The notes under the pieces are model-generated. The model saw only the letters and a program-made list of their open reading frames with translations. It was not told the DNA's origin and searched no databases. The position numbers and the translations under genes are program-made. Source: Niabella beijingensis (GTDB taxonomy: Bacteria; Bacteroidota; Bacteroidia; Chitinophagales; Chitinophagaceae). Taken from it: DNA of 64,000 nt. Below are positions 25,814-35,272 of the stretch, one piece after another (position 1 is the stretch's first letter; every line of letters begins with the position of its first letter). The DNA lies in the NCBI RefSeq assembly GCF_020034665.1, contig NZ_JAIQDI010000001.1, positions 1,240,001-1,304,000 of the forward strand. The letters are read 5' to 3'.

Positions 25814-26707
25814 ATGTTTGATTTTCGCTTGCAGGTATTCCAGGCAGTTGCACGGCGCTTGAATTTTACACGTGCCGCAGAAGAATTATTTATCTCCCAA
25901 CCGGCCGCTACCAAGCATGTACAGGAAATTGAGCAGTATTATAAAACAAAGCTATTTGAGCGGAACGGCTCAAAAATAACACTCACCGCTGCGGGTGAAG
26001 CATTGTTGCGGTATACCGAAGAACTCTTCAGTATTCACCGGAAAATGGAACTGGAACTGCATTCTTTTGCAGCGCAGCACAAAGGGCGGCTGCGGATCGG
26101 CGCCAGCTCCACGATTGCAGAATACCTGCTGCCGCCCGCACTGGCCGCTTTTAAAAACAGGTTCCGCGATATTTCCATTGTACTTTCGGGAGGAAATACA
26201 GAGCACATCGAACAATTGCTTCAAAAGAACGAGATCGATTTTGGCATGATCGAAGGACAGCCGAAGAACAGTCTTTTCAAATACACTCCCTTTACAAAAG
26301 ATGAAATTGTGCTGGTGGCTTCGGGAAAAAACCCGGTTACCCGGAAGCAAAAAATAACCCTGAAAGAACTACAGGCATTGCCGATGGTACTGCGTGAACC
26401 CGGATCCGGTACGCTGGAAACCATCGTCAAGCATCTTAAGGCAAAAGGTATTAAACTGTCGCAGCTCAACCGGGAGATTCAACTTGAAAGTGCAGAGAGC
26501 ATTAAGTCCTATATTGCCAACTCACAAGCCGTTTCTTTTCTTTCCATCCACACGGTACTGCGCGAATTAAATACCAATGAGCTCGCCATAGTGGATGTGC
26601 AGGGACTAGACATTGAGCGGCATTTCCAGTTCATCCAGCTACACAGCGGCGCAGCAGCAATCCCTGTTTTTTTTATGAACTTTATGAACCATTACAATTT
26701 TAAGTAA
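25814..26707 (+). CDS. LysR-family transcriptional regulator
   Basis: 297 residues. N-terminal winged helix-turn-helix (1-60; FQAVARRLNFTRAAEELFISQPAATKHVQEIE) and a type 2 periplasmic-binding-like effector domain (about 90-290). The effector domain resembles the CysL/CbbR/NhaR-like group. It is divergent from nhaA with a 231-base gap; E. coli NhaR is also a LysR regulator beside nhaA, so control of nhaA is a reasonable inference. Convergent with the MFS gene downstream. Confidence 0.9.
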   Translation: MFDFRLQVFQAVARRLNFTRAAEELFISQPAATKHVQEIEQYYKTKLFERNGSKITLTAAGEALLRYTEELFSIHRKMELELHSFAAQHKGRLRIGASSTIAEYLLPPALAAFKNRFRDISIVLSGGNTEHIEQLLQKNEIDFGMIEGQPKNSLFKYTPFTKDEIVLVASGKNPVTRKQKITLKELQALPMVLREPGSGTLETIVKHLKAKGIKLSQLNREIQLESAESIKSYIANSQAVSFLSIHTVLRELNTNELAIVDVQGLDIERHFQFIQLHSGAAAIPVFFMNFMNHYNFK

Positions 26708-26733
26708 CCGCTGCCGCATCAGCATTCCGCCCA

Positions 26734-27972
26734 TCAGTGCCGGGTGGCCGTTCTTCCGGGCATCATACGTTTCACGCAATAATAGAGCGCCACTGCCACT
26801 ACCAGGAGGATGATCCCTGTACCGGTCCAAAGTGTATCAAATCCGAAATCGCTCGCCACTCTTGTTCCCAGCAGCGGTGTTATGATGAAGGAAATAGAAA
26901 CAGCCATGCCGTTCAGTCCCATGTAAGAGCCTTTATTACCTTTCCCCGACCGGAGGGCAGTAATTGCCGACATAAAAGGCAATACCAGGATCTCTGCCAG
27001 GCTTAAGACGGTAATGGACAGCACCAGGACGAACAGGTGATGACTCAGGGCAAGCATGGAATAGGACAACGCTGTTCCCATTGCACCGGCAAAAAGCGTA
27101 GCGGCAGGGGTCAGTTTCTTTTCAGCCATATTTACCAGCAACATTTCCATAACAACGATCACAAACCCGCTGTAGCCAAGTATATAGCCGATCGTTGTTT
27201 GCGGAAGTTTTGCCTCATCCCGGTAAAATAAGGGCAGTGTATTAAAGAACTGGAAAAAGCATATGGAGAAGATCCCGCAAAAAACCGAGTAGATAATAAA
27301 AGGCACATCGCGATAGGCCGAACCTTCCCTGGTAATGGCAGCATTCGCTGTCTCTTTTTGCTGCGTTCTTTTTGCAGGTCTGAACTGTGCCGACCGCCTG
27401 CTGAAAAAACGGGTATACACCACTCCCGCCACCAGTACCGCTACCGCATTCACTATAAAAAGGAAATTGTAGGATACTGCGGCCAGGATGCCGCCCAGCG
27501 CCGGGCCGATGGAGAATCCAAGGTTGATAGCCATCCGGTTCAGCGAAAAGGCCCGGGTGAGGTTTTCGGGTGTTGCGTATTTTGTGATCGCTACCGAGTT
27601 GGCCGGTCTGAACGATTCACTGATCACACTTTGAATAAAGATGCCGGCGGCCAGTCCGTGTACGGTTGTGAAAAACGGCAGCATTGCAAACATCGGGGCA
27701 CTCAAAAACAAGCTCGATACCTGTACCTTAAATTCGCCGAAACGATCGGTAATAAAACCGCCCAGCCAGGAACCCACCACAGAGCCAACACCAAAAAAGC
27801 TGAGCACAATGCCTGATTCTTTGAGATCAAAATGAAGGTGATCGGTCATATATACACCGAGAAAAGGCAGTACCATAGAGCCGGAGCGGTTGATCAGCAT
27901 GACTGCCGCCAGCATCCAGGCCTCTTTGGAAAGCCCTTTAAAGGAATTGATATATACCCGGAGAATGCCCAT
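26734..27972 (-). CDS. MFS transporter
   Basis: 412 residues from the ATG at 27972 (MGILRVYINSFKGL); the longer frame to 28038 runs past the promoter box at 27991. Twelve membrane helices, with the cytoplasmic loop LGGFITDRFGEFKVQ between helices 2 and 3 characteristic of the superfamily. A Lys/Arg-rich central loop (about 190-215) separates the halves. Probably a drug or metabolite efflux pump (MdtH/YajR-like); the substrate cannot be told. Confidence 0.85.
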   Translation of the reverse strand: MGILRVYINSFKGLSKEAWMLAAVMLINRSGSMVLPFLGVYMTDHLHFDLKESGIVLSFFGVGSVVGSWLGGFITDRFGEFKVQVSSLFLSAPMFAMLPFFTTVHGLAAGIFIQSVISESFRPANSVAITKYATPENLTRAFSLNRMAINLGFSIGPALGGILAAVSYNFLFIVNAVAVLVAGVVYTRFFSRRSAQFRPAKRTQQKETANAAITREGSAYRDVPFIIYSVFCGIFSICFFQFFNTLPLFYRDEAKLPQTTIGYILGYSGFVIVVMEMLLVNMAEKKLTPAATLFAGAMGTALSYSMLALSHHLFVLVLSITVLSLAEILVLPFMSAITALRSGKGNKGSYMGLNGMAVSISFIITPLLGTRVASDFGFDTLWTGTGIILLVVAVALYYCVKRMMPGRTATRH

Positions 27973-27990
27973 CTGTAATCGAAAAGGCGT

Positions 27991-27998
27991 CAAAGGTA
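27991..27998 (-). promoter_or_regulatory. -7 promoter box (TACCTTTG) of the MFS gene
   Basis: On the - strand TACCTTTG is an exact TAnnTTTG match, 18 bases before the MFS start at 27972. It supports that start over the longer frame. Confidence 0.55.
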
Positions 27999-28022
27999 CC
28001 GCAAAAAGCACGAAATATCCAG

Positions 28023-28030
28023 TACATTTG
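28023..28030 (+). promoter_or_regulatory. -7 promoter box (TACATTTG) of the DUF1345 gene
   Basis: Exact TAnnTTTG match, 16 bases before the ATG at 28047. It is divergent from the MFS promoter box 25 bases away, so the two promoters face outward within about 40 bases. Confidence 0.55.
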
Positions 28031-28046
28031 TTACACAAGTTGCGTT

Positions 28047-28718
28047 ATGAAAAGAGATGCCCCTTTCAAAGAGAAGGCCGTACACCGGTTCCGCTCGCTG
28101 CAGCGTGCTTTTATAGCGGTTGGGGCAGCTGCGGGGGCTTACTTTATTGTACGTCCGTTTGATCTTCCCGAGATCATGAACCTGTTGATCGCATGGCTGT
28201 GTTTTTGTCTTTGTTACCTGTTCCTGTGCTGGTATGTTATTTATACGATGCCGCAATCCTTCATTGTAAAGCGGGCGGATGAGGAGGATGGAAGCCGGGC
28301 CTATGTATTCCTGTTCATTCTTATTGCCTGTTTTGCCTGTCTGGCTGCAGTTTTAAGCATCATCATCAATGCCCGGCAGAATGAGATCAGCAAAGCATTG
28401 CTTGTACCTGTTTCTGTAGCGGGCATGATCCTGTCCTGGCTGCTGTTGCATACCATTTATACCTTTCACTATGCCCATCTTTATTACCAGGAAGGCAGTA
28501 AAGGAAGCGGTCTTGACTTTCCGGGAAATGAAAAACCCGACTACCTTGATTTTGCTTATTTCTCGCTGGTGATGGGCTGCACCTTCCAGGTATCGGATGT
28601 AGCCATTTCTTCCAGGAATATCCGGCATGTAGCGTTGTTCCACGGCGTGCTTTCTTTCGCCCTGAATACCTTTGTGGTGGCGCTCACCATCAACATCATC
28701 TCCGGACTGATCCATTAA
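28047..28718 (+). CDS. DUF1345 integral membrane protein
   Basis: 223 residues with five to six membrane helices (about 20-37, 44-65, 85-108, 118-140, 172-190, 198-220). DUF1345 hallmarks: HTIYTFHYAHLYY and the C-terminal YFSLVMGCTFQVSDVAISSRNIR. Function unknown in the family. Monocistronic with its own promoter. Confidence 0.85.
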   Translation: MKRDAPFKEKAVHRFRSLQRAFIAVGAAAGAYFIVRPFDLPEIMNLLIAWLCFCLCYLFLCWYVIYTMPQSFIVKRADEEDGSRAYVFLFILIACFACLAAVLSIIINARQNEISKALLVPVSVAGMILSWLLLHTIYTFHYAHLYYQEGSKGSGLDFPGNEKPDYLDFAYFSLVMGCTFQVSDVAISSRNIRHVALFHGVLSFALNTFVVALTINIISGLIH

Positions 28719-28731
28719 ACATGTGCGGGCA

Positions 28732-30351
28732 TTAGTTTTCCTGCGCTTCAAGGTTGCGCCGGTCTTTCCGGAAATATACGGGCTCGGGGATTTCCAGTGG
28801 ATTGAAGGGATTATAAAAATAAAGGTCCGCCTCGCGGTATAATGCCAGCTGCTTTTTTAAACGGGCAGTAAAATCTTCATAATTTTTATTGGTGTCGCTG
28901 GTCCAGGCGGCTTCCGCCAAAGCGGCGATCCGCGGAAACACCAGATAGTCCATACGGTTGGTATTGGGAACCGTTTCCGTCCATAAATTGGCCTGTAAGC
29001 CCAGTACCTGTTTTTCCTGCTTCTTTTCGATCAGCGGCGTTACCTGAAAAGAATATACATCTTTCAGCGCGGCATAGCCCTTTCCCCATCTGCGTCCCAG
29101 GCGGTGCAGGCTATCCTGTACGAAGTCGAAATAATACGGCAGCCGCGGACAGATCACGGTTTCGTATCCGCGCTCAAGCGCCATCCGCAGCTGCTCCGGC
29201 CTGTCGTGCCGCCACCAGAAAATAATGGTCTTCTCTTTAGGCAGGTTCACCTCTGCCATCTCGTCCCAGGCCGCCAAACGTGCGCCCATACTGTAAACCG
29301 AATCTGCCATGCGCTCCATAAAATAACGTTCAACTGCTTTCAGATCCTTTAAAGCATGTTGTGTCATCAGTCTTTTTATTCCTGCGTTCTGCAGCCATTT
29401 ATCTGTACCAAAGCTCACTTCATCTCCTCCCAGGTGCACAATGCCCGAAGGAAACAATGTGTTGGCTTCACGCAGGATATTAGTGAGATAATTATAAGTA
29501 CGTTCGTTACCGGGATCAAAGGTAAAATCCGGGTGCTGGGCACTTCCGCCGCCGCTGTATTCCGGATAGGCCCTGTTGGCAGCCGTTGCATGCCCCGGCA
29601 TATCGATCTCCGGGATCACCGTGATGTTCCGCTGCGCGGCATAGTGTACAATGTCTGCAATATCCTGCTGGGTATAATAGGCTGCCGGCGCCGCCGGATT
29701 GGTATAGCTGCCGGCACCGCCTACCAGGGTCAGCCTGGGATACCGCTTTATTTCCAACCTCCAGGCCGGTTCATCGGTCAGGTGCCAGTGAAAACGGTTG
29801 AGTTTGTAAAACGCCATCCAGTCCAGCAGCTGCAGTACTTTTTCCTTTCCCATAAAATGCCGCGCCTCATCCAGCATAAATCCACGCCAGCCATACCGGG
29901 GGCCGTCTGTGATCTCCCATCCGTCAATAGTGATAGTTCCGTGCTCCTGCTTTTTATCGCGCACCAGCTGTAATAAGCTGGAGATGCCATTCACCACGCC
30001 TGCCGCTGAATTACCGAGGATCGTGATCTGTCCTTCTGTAATACGCAACCGGTATCCTTCATTTCCCTCCGATGCCTCTTTGCTAAATGCAAGATGAATG
30101 GTATTGGCTGTAGAGGTATTGCTGGTCAATGCAAGCGGCAGCAACTCCTTTACCAGCAATTCCTGCTGTAAATAAGCGGCAGCATCCTTTAACGATGGAT
30201 GACCAGTATAAATCCGTGTGTATTTATTGAGTACAAATGCGTTGTTCCCAAGTACGGCCTTACGCGGAGCCGGAATAACAGGACAAGACTGCTGGGCATT
30301 GGTTACAAGCACTGCGATCACCGGCAGAAGAAGGGCATACCATTTTTTCAT
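28732..30351 (-). CDS. Beta-N-acetylhexosaminidase, GH20
   Basis: 539 residues. Signal peptide 1-19 (MKKWYALLLPVIAVLVTNA). GH20 N-terminal domain (about 22-145), then the TIM barrel from about 150 with the catalytic Asp310-Glu311 in IVHLGGDEVSFG, plus HWHLTDEPAWRLEIKRYP and TVIPEIDMPGHATA. It removes terminal GlcNAc or GalNAc from glycans in the periplasm. It lies downstream of the GH29 and GH2 genes on the same strand, separated by the tandem repeat region, and fits the utilization locus. Confidence 0.93.
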   Translation of the reverse strand: MKKWYALLLPVIAVLVTNAQQSCPVIPAPRKAVLGNNAFVLNKYTRIYTGHPSLKDAAAYLQQELLVKELLPLALTSNTSTANTIHLAFSKEASEGNEGYRLRITEGQITILGNSAAGVVNGISSLLQLVRDKKQEHGTITIDGWEITDGPRYGWRGFMLDEARHFMGKEKVLQLLDWMAFYKLNRFHWHLTDEPAWRLEIKRYPRLTLVGGAGSYTNPAAPAAYYTQQDIADIVHYAAQRNITVIPEIDMPGHATAANRAYPEYSGGGSAQHPDFTFDPGNERTYNYLTNILREANTLFPSGIVHLGGDEVSFGTDKWLQNAGIKRLMTQHALKDLKAVERYFMERMADSVYSMGARLAAWDEMAEVNLPKEKTIIFWWRHDRPEQLRMALERGYETVICPRLPYYFDFVQDSLHRLGRRWGKGYAALKDVYSFQVTPLIEKKQEKQVLGLQANLWTETVPNTNRMDYLVFPRIAALAEAAWTSDTNKNYEDFTARLKKQLALYREADLYFYNPFNPLEIPEPVYFRKDRRNLEAQEN

Positions 30352-30460
30352 TACAGTTTTTTTATGCGGAAAGATACTATTTTTAGCGCATCCCGCTGCC
30401 GATGAACAGGCTGGACCGGAAGCGCGGATTTATGTTGTCATGCTGAACTCATTTGTTATT

Positions 30461-31185
30461 CCGGGTTACAAAGATGAGCGGCGCGCTGCCCTTAAGTCAA
30501 TTGTTTTTAATGATACGCTACCCAAAAAAACACCGGCGTTCAGCGTATTTCATTCTAAAAAGGACGTACTTCTCCTGAAAACTGCAACGTAGCGTTGGTC
30601 TTTGAAGCAGATGATCGTAACAGACAACCAGGTGCAGCGCACCGGGAATAGCGTGATCCTGTAAGGCAGGTTACCGCCGCACTGCGGCTGGAAAGTCATC
30701 AGGCACCCGGGTTACAAAGATGAGCGGCGCGCTGCGCCTAAGTCAATTATTTTTAATGATCCCCTGCCAAAAAAAAACACCGGTGCTCAGCGTATTTCAT
30801 TCTAAAAAGGACGTACTTCTCCTGAAAGCTGCAACGTTGCGTTGATCTTTGAAGCAGATGATCGTAACAGACAACCAGGTGCAGCGCACCGGGAATAGCG
30901 TGATCCTGTAAGGCAGGTTCCAGCCGCACTGCGGCTGGAAAGTCATCAGGCACCCGGGTTATAAAGATGAGCGGCGCGCTGTGCCTTGACCACTTGTTTT
31001 TAATGACCCTCTGCCCCGGAAAAAACACCGGATCAGTGTATTTCATTCTGAAAAGGTCGTGCCTCTTCTGAAAGTTGCAACGCAGCGTTGATCGTTGAAG
31101 TAAATGATCCTAACAGACAATTAAGGTGCAGCGTACCGGGAATAGCATGATCCTGTGCAGCAGGTTACCGCCGCACTGCGGTTAT
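30461..31185. repeat. Three-copy ~246-bp tandem repeat, non-coding
   Basis: Units start with CCGGGTTACAAAGATGAGCG at 30461 (246 bases) and 30707 (247 bases) and with CCGGGTTATAAAGATGAGCG at 30954 (about 230 bases). Copies 1 and 2 are close to identical; copy 3 is more diverged and truncated. Each unit has small inverted repeats: GGCGC-gct-GCGCC, GGTGC-agc-GCACC, and in copy 2 a CCAGCCGC-act-GCGGCTGG hairpin (30920-30938). No ORF is kept across copies. It occupies most of the 879-base gap between GH20 and GH29; I see no gene in the rest. Confidence 0.85.
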
Positions 31186-31230
31186 TTCCTGTTGAGCACA
31201 GATTCAAAAAAGCAAACAGGCAATTTGCGT

Positions 31231-32733
31231 CTACATCTTTGCATCCATCAGCCGGTCGGCTTTTTTTGCAGGAGCGCCTAACCCGATCCGGATCACAAAC
31301 GCACGTTCTGTCTGAAAAGATGCCGGCAACACAATATCATAATACGTATTCTTATCAAGATCCAGTCCGATATCTGCATGTTTCACTTCAAGTCCGCTGC
31401 CATTCTGTAACAGGGTCGCCGATACCGGTACCTGCTTTGATGACCGGGGTATCGCGATACGGGCAATATTGTTTACCGGCCGGTTAAAAACCGTAAGATA
31501 GAGTACACTGTCTTTTTCTGTAAAGTATCCGTAACCAGAGGCCGGCAGGTCTGAATGCCTGCTCTCATAAACGGCGGGCGCATTTTGTTTCACCCATTCC
31601 CCCATTTCCGAAGCGATCCGGTCTTCTTCGGGCCGCATGTTCCCGTTACCATCCGGACCGAAATTTAAAACAAAGTTGCCATTCATCGAGCGGCAACGCA
31701 TCAGCATTTCCAGCAGATCATCCGTGGTTTTGGTATAGATCCCGCTCCAGTCTTTCATATAGCCCCAGCCGTTGGGCGGTATCGTCATAACACAGTCCCA
31801 GTCGTTGCCGTCCAGCCAGTCGAAACTCCCGGGCATCTTGCGTTCCCAGCCCTGTTCATAGTCGCCCAGTAAGCGCCCGTTGCTGTCGAAATGCCTTGCG
31901 CCGAACTCGTCGTTCCGGAATCTCGAACCAATGATCAGCCCCGGATGTTTTTCGCGCAGTTCTTTTTCCAGTTTATAGGTGAAATCATATGCACTTTTCC
32001 AGGAGGCATCCCATGTTCCGTCGAACCACAGGCCTTTTATCTGCGGGTAATTGGTCACCAGTTCCAGTAACTGGTTCCGGGTATATTGCAAAAACCGGTC
32101 AAAGCGTTTATGTTCTTCCGGTGTCTGCGGTGCTTTCGACAGATAGTCGGGGTTGTTCCATTCCAGCACGGAAAAATACAGGAACACATCGATCCCCGCA
32201 GCAGTGTAAGCATCCACCACCTGTTTCACCACATCCTTTTTATACGGTGTTTTAGAAATGTTGTAGTCGGAGTACCGGGTTGGCCACAATGCGAATCCAT
32301 CGTGGTGTTTTGTAGTGAAGATCATGTAACGGGCGCCCATCGCTTTTGCCTGCTGTGCCCATTTTACCGCATCAAACTGCCGGGGATTGAACTGCCGGTA
32401 AAGATTGTCATATGTTTTTTTCCAGTCCTTCGGAGCCGTAGGACCACCCCAGGAGCGGATCCATTCAGAAGCAGCAGCCCCGCCTCTCGCGCTTACACCG
32501 TTCCATTCATTACCGGGAATGGCGTATAACCCCCAGTGGATGAACTGTCCCAGACCATAATTGCGGAAAGCCGACATCTGTGCATCGGTACGATGCGCCG
32601 GTGTGATGGGGCCGTATTTTATATCTTTTAATGTTTGTGGCTTTTTTTTGGCACCTGTCCATTGCGCCGGACTGTTAACCGCCAGCATTGCAAACAACAG
32701 CCCAAACCCTAATCTGATTGTAATTCCTTTCAT
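31231..32733 (-). CDS. Alpha-L-fucosidase, GH29
   Basis: 500 residues, signal peptide 1-23. Catalytic TIM barrel about 40-370: FIHWGLYAIPGNEW, TKHHDGFALWPT, and the nucleophile Asp238 in LWFDGTWD are all characteristic of GH29. A C-terminal beta domain (about 400-480) follows. It releases terminal alpha-fucose from glycans, in the periplasm. It lies 37 bases after the GH2 gene and is probably co-transcribed with it. Fits removal of fucose caps from mucin-type or similar glycans. Confidence 0.94.
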   Translation of the reverse strand: MKGITIRLGFGLLFAMLAVNSPAQWTGAKKKPQTLKDIKYGPITPAHRTDAQMSAFRNYGLGQFIHWGLYAIPGNEWNGVSARGGAAASEWIRSWGGPTAPKDWKKTYDNLYRQFNPRQFDAVKWAQQAKAMGARYMIFTTKHHDGFALWPTRYSDYNISKTPYKKDVVKQVVDAYTAAGIDVFLYFSVLEWNNPDYLSKAPQTPEEHKRFDRFLQYTRNQLLELVTNYPQIKGLWFDGTWDASWKSAYDFTYKLEKELREKHPGLIIGSRFRNDEFGARHFDSNGRLLGDYEQGWERKMPGSFDWLDGNDWDCVMTIPPNGWGYMKDWSGIYTKTTDDLLEMLMRCRSMNGNFVLNFGPDGNGNMRPEEDRIASEMGEWVKQNAPAVYESRHSDLPASGYGYFTEKDSVLYLTVFNRPVNNIARIAIPRSSKQVPVSATLLQNGSGLEVKHADIGLDLDKNTYYDIVLPASFQTERAFVIRIGLGAPAKKADRLMDAKM

Positions 32734-32770
32734 TTTTCGTATTCATTTAAAAAATAATAATGCAGCAACC

Positions 32771-34858
32771 TCAGCGCAGGATCCATTGCATCTCATCTGT
32801 CAGTGTTTTCCCCTGTGATACCGCTGTTGCCCTGATCTTATTAACGCCCCGCTTCAGCAACACCGGGTCAAAGATCCAGTGTTTATCATTAACGCCCTGC
32901 CTTCCTGTGGCTTCTTTTCCATTTACAAAAAGCCGTACATTTTTTAAATTGGAAAATGCCTGTACGGTTGTCGTGCCGTCTGTCCGGATGCTGTCGCGCC
33001 GGTTGGCCAGGTACAGCATGGGTTCCGGGTTCCAGTTGGCCTTATACCAGTAGAAGGCATCCTTCTTCCGTTTCCGGTCAAAGCTTACAAGGCCCTTTAA
33101 ATTCCTTGCGTTCACGCCCCCCCTGTTCCACATGGGAACAGCGAACTCAAAGGTATTCCATAAATAGGAAGCGAGGATATAGGGGTGTTTTTCGATGATC
33201 GCCCACTGGCGGATATGCGTTTCTGTCTGGTAATTTTCCGGGAAGAACCTGCCGCTCACCGGGTTGATGGCTGAAGGATCCGGCAGGTTTTCAGCAGACT
33301 GATCCATATTACCGTCGGCACCGTATTCAGACAACATTACTTTATAACCCTGATAGGTTGTTTCCAGTTTCGAGGCCCATTTTTCCAGGTCGCCGATCTT
33401 TCCTTCATACCAGCCGTAATAGCGGTTCATCCCCTGCACATCCGCTGCAAGGTTAGCCGGGCGGTCCATTTCACCATACCCCGAAACAGCCACTGTATAA
33501 CGGTCCGGATCTTCGGTTTTTGCAATATCATTCAGCACCCGCGTGAGTACAGGCACATGCTCATCCGGTGTTTTTGAATACACTTCATTGTGCAGGCCCC
33601 ACATAAAAATGGAAGGATGGTTCCTGTTCTGCCGGATGAGCTCGGTAAGCTGCTGCTTTGCATTCTCATCCTCTTCAAAGGAAGTGGCATTTACAAAAGG
33701 AATTTCCGCCCAGATCAGCAATCCCATCCGGTCGGCCAGCGCATACATATCTTCCGCCTGCTGGTAATGTGCCAGCCGGATCGTGGTAGCGCCCATTTCC
33801 CGGATGATGTGCATATCCTCCAGATGCTGATCGTGCGACAAGGCATTTCCGTACTGCCAGCGGTCCTGGTGCCGTGTTACACCATACATCGGGTATTTTT
33901 TCCCGTTGAGGAACATACCTTCGCCGGCCTTTAATTCAAAATGCCGGATACCCAGCGGTTGTGTTACCGCGTCCACTACTTTGCCCTGTTGCAACAGCGT
34001 TGTGGTAAGCGTGTACAGGTATGGATCCCGTACGCCCTGCCAGAGATGCGGCCGGGACATTGTTAAGGATTGTGCCGTATAAGTAGTGCCTTGCGGACTT
34101 ATCATCAGGTTTTTTTTCACAGCTCCGACGGGCTTACCTGAGGCATCTTTTATTATTGTCTGAATTGTGACCGGTTGCGCGGTCTTTTCTTTGTTTTCCA
34201 GTTTTACGTTCACATCAATATCCGCCCCGGCGGCTGAAACATTTTTTTGGGTGATATAGATGCCCGGGGAAGCATAGTCCGTTACGGTAATATTCACCGG
34301 TCCGGTAATGATCATCGCCACCGGCCGGTAGATCCCGCCGTAGATGGGGAAAAGAAAATGGTTTACCGGGAGTACATCCCTGCGGGCATCGTTATTCGTT
34401 TTTACGAGGATCATATTGTCCTGTCCATACGCTATAACATGCGTGATCTCAAACGAAAATGCCGCATAGCTTCCTTTATGGGTGGTAAGGTACTTTCCGT
34501 TCACATACACGGTTGCCACGGATCCAGCTCCTTCAAAACGCAGGAAAATCCGCTTCCCTTTCTGTTCTGCATCTACCCAAAATTTCTTTTTATAGAACCC
34601 ATCTCCGGTATAAAAGTTTTTATCCAGCTGCATATCCGTCCGGTTATAGGTATGTGGTACGGTTACCGGTTCCCACTCTTCGTGCAGGTAAGAAGTATCT
34701 TTCCCAAAATTGCCCGGGCCTTTTTTAAACTCCCAGTTATCGTTAAACGGGATCGTCTGACGGCCGCCCCCCTGTTGCGCCAAAAGCCCGTTCATCAGAC
34801 CGGCGCAGAAAAGAAGCCCTAATAAAAAGTGTTTTCCAAAACTCTGAACTGTGTGCAT
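32771..34858 (-). CDS. Beta-galactosidase-type glycosidase, GH2
   Basis: 695 residues. Signal peptide 1-27. Domain order: sugar-binding jelly roll (about 35-200), immunoglobulin-like (about 210-310), TIM barrel (about 315-600) and a C-terminal Ig-like domain (about 615-695). Acid/base Glu425 in FMWGLHNEVYSK and nucleophile Glu511 in MLSEYGADG are visible. GH2 includes beta-galactosidase, beta-glucuronidase and beta-mannosidase; galactosidase is my first choice, not certain. It is followed by GH29. The 282-base gap upstream (34859-35140) shows no clear gene or promoter. Confidence 0.85.
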   Translation of the reverse strand: MHTVQSFGKHFLLGLLFCAGLMNGLLAQQGGGRQTIPFNDNWEFKKGPGNFGKDTSYLHEEWEPVTVPHTYNRTDMQLDKNFYTGDGFYKKKFWVDAEQKGKRIFLRFEGAGSVATVYVNGKYLTTHKGSYAAFSFEITHVIAYGQDNMILVKTNNDARRDVLPVNHFLFPIYGGIYRPVAMIITGPVNITVTDYASPGIYITQKNVSAAGADIDVNVKLENKEKTAQPVTIQTIIKDASGKPVGAVKKNLMISPQGTTYTAQSLTMSRPHLWQGVRDPYLYTLTTTLLQQGKVVDAVTQPLGIRHFELKAGEGMFLNGKKYPMYGVTRHQDRWQYGNALSHDQHLEDMHIIREMGATTIRLAHYQQAEDMYALADRMGLLIWAEIPFVNATSFEEDENAKQQLTELIRQNRNHPSIFMWGLHNEVYSKTPDEHVPVLTRVLNDIAKTEDPDRYTVAVSGYGEMDRPANLAADVQGMNRYYGWYEGKIGDLEKWASKLETTYQGYKVMLSEYGADGNMDQSAENLPDPSAINPVSGRFFPENYQTETHIRQWAIIEKHPYILASYLWNTFEFAVPMWNRGGVNARNLKGLVSFDRKRKKDAFYWYKANWNPEPMLYLANRRDSIRTDGTTTVQAFSNLKNVRLFVNGKEATGRQGVNDKHWIFDPVLLKRGVNKIRATAVSQGKTLTDEMQWILR

Positions 34859-35140
34859 CATCTTTAACTGTAGCGATTTATTATGTACTATTATATCCCG
34901 ATCACCGAAGGTATTTTAAATTTTCCTGCCCCGCCGGTGGTCCGTTCATCTTCACCAAGAATTAACAGGCACACCCTGACCCTGCTGTTATTGCATGTGC
35001 CGGCCGGATCCTCTGTATATAAAGTTCATTAAGTGTTTATTTGTCATTAGAAAAGTCACACCATAGAAATGGCGCGACGAGAGATTGATTGTTTGTAGAA
35101 AATCGTCCGAAGCATTCCGGCTGAACCGGTGCAGGCTGCG

Positions 35141-35272
35141 TTACACAAAGCCATTTGCTTTTAAAAAGATAAAAAAGAGCAGCACTGCGACCAATACCAC
35201 GGTAACAGCATCTCCATAATACCGGGGCTTCGCAGTAATGCGCTTATTCCTATTTGATAAATTCAGTTTCAT
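35141..35272 (-). CDS. Possible 43-residue membrane protein at operon end
   Basis: ATG at 35272 to TAA at 35141. The start lies inside the last 23 bases of the preceding LamG/phosphatase-fold gene in another frame, so translation could be coupled. The peptide has a basic N-terminal part (KLNLSNRNKRITAKPRYY) followed by one strong membrane helix (AVTVVLVAVLLFFIFL), giving a positive-inside, single-pass topology. It is too short for a standard gene caller and no homolog comes to mind. It could be chance, but the amphipathic/hydrophobic arrangement and tight coupling argue for a real gene. Confidence 0.4.
   Translation of the reverse strand: MKLNLSNRNKRITAKPRYYGDAVTVVLVAVLLFFIFLKANGFV

Noticed and set aside
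28047..28718. Reading the DUF1345 gene and the GH20 gene as part of one functional unit
   Set aside because: They are convergent with a 13-base gap and no shared theme.
30753..31046. 97-codon ORF on the - strand inside the tandem repeat
   Set aside because: It crosses a repeat junction, its peptide is not preserved between copies and it has no recognisable sequence; the repeat explains it.
30461..31185. CRISPR array
   Set aside because: Units are about 246 bases and abut directly without unique spacers, and there are no cas genes.
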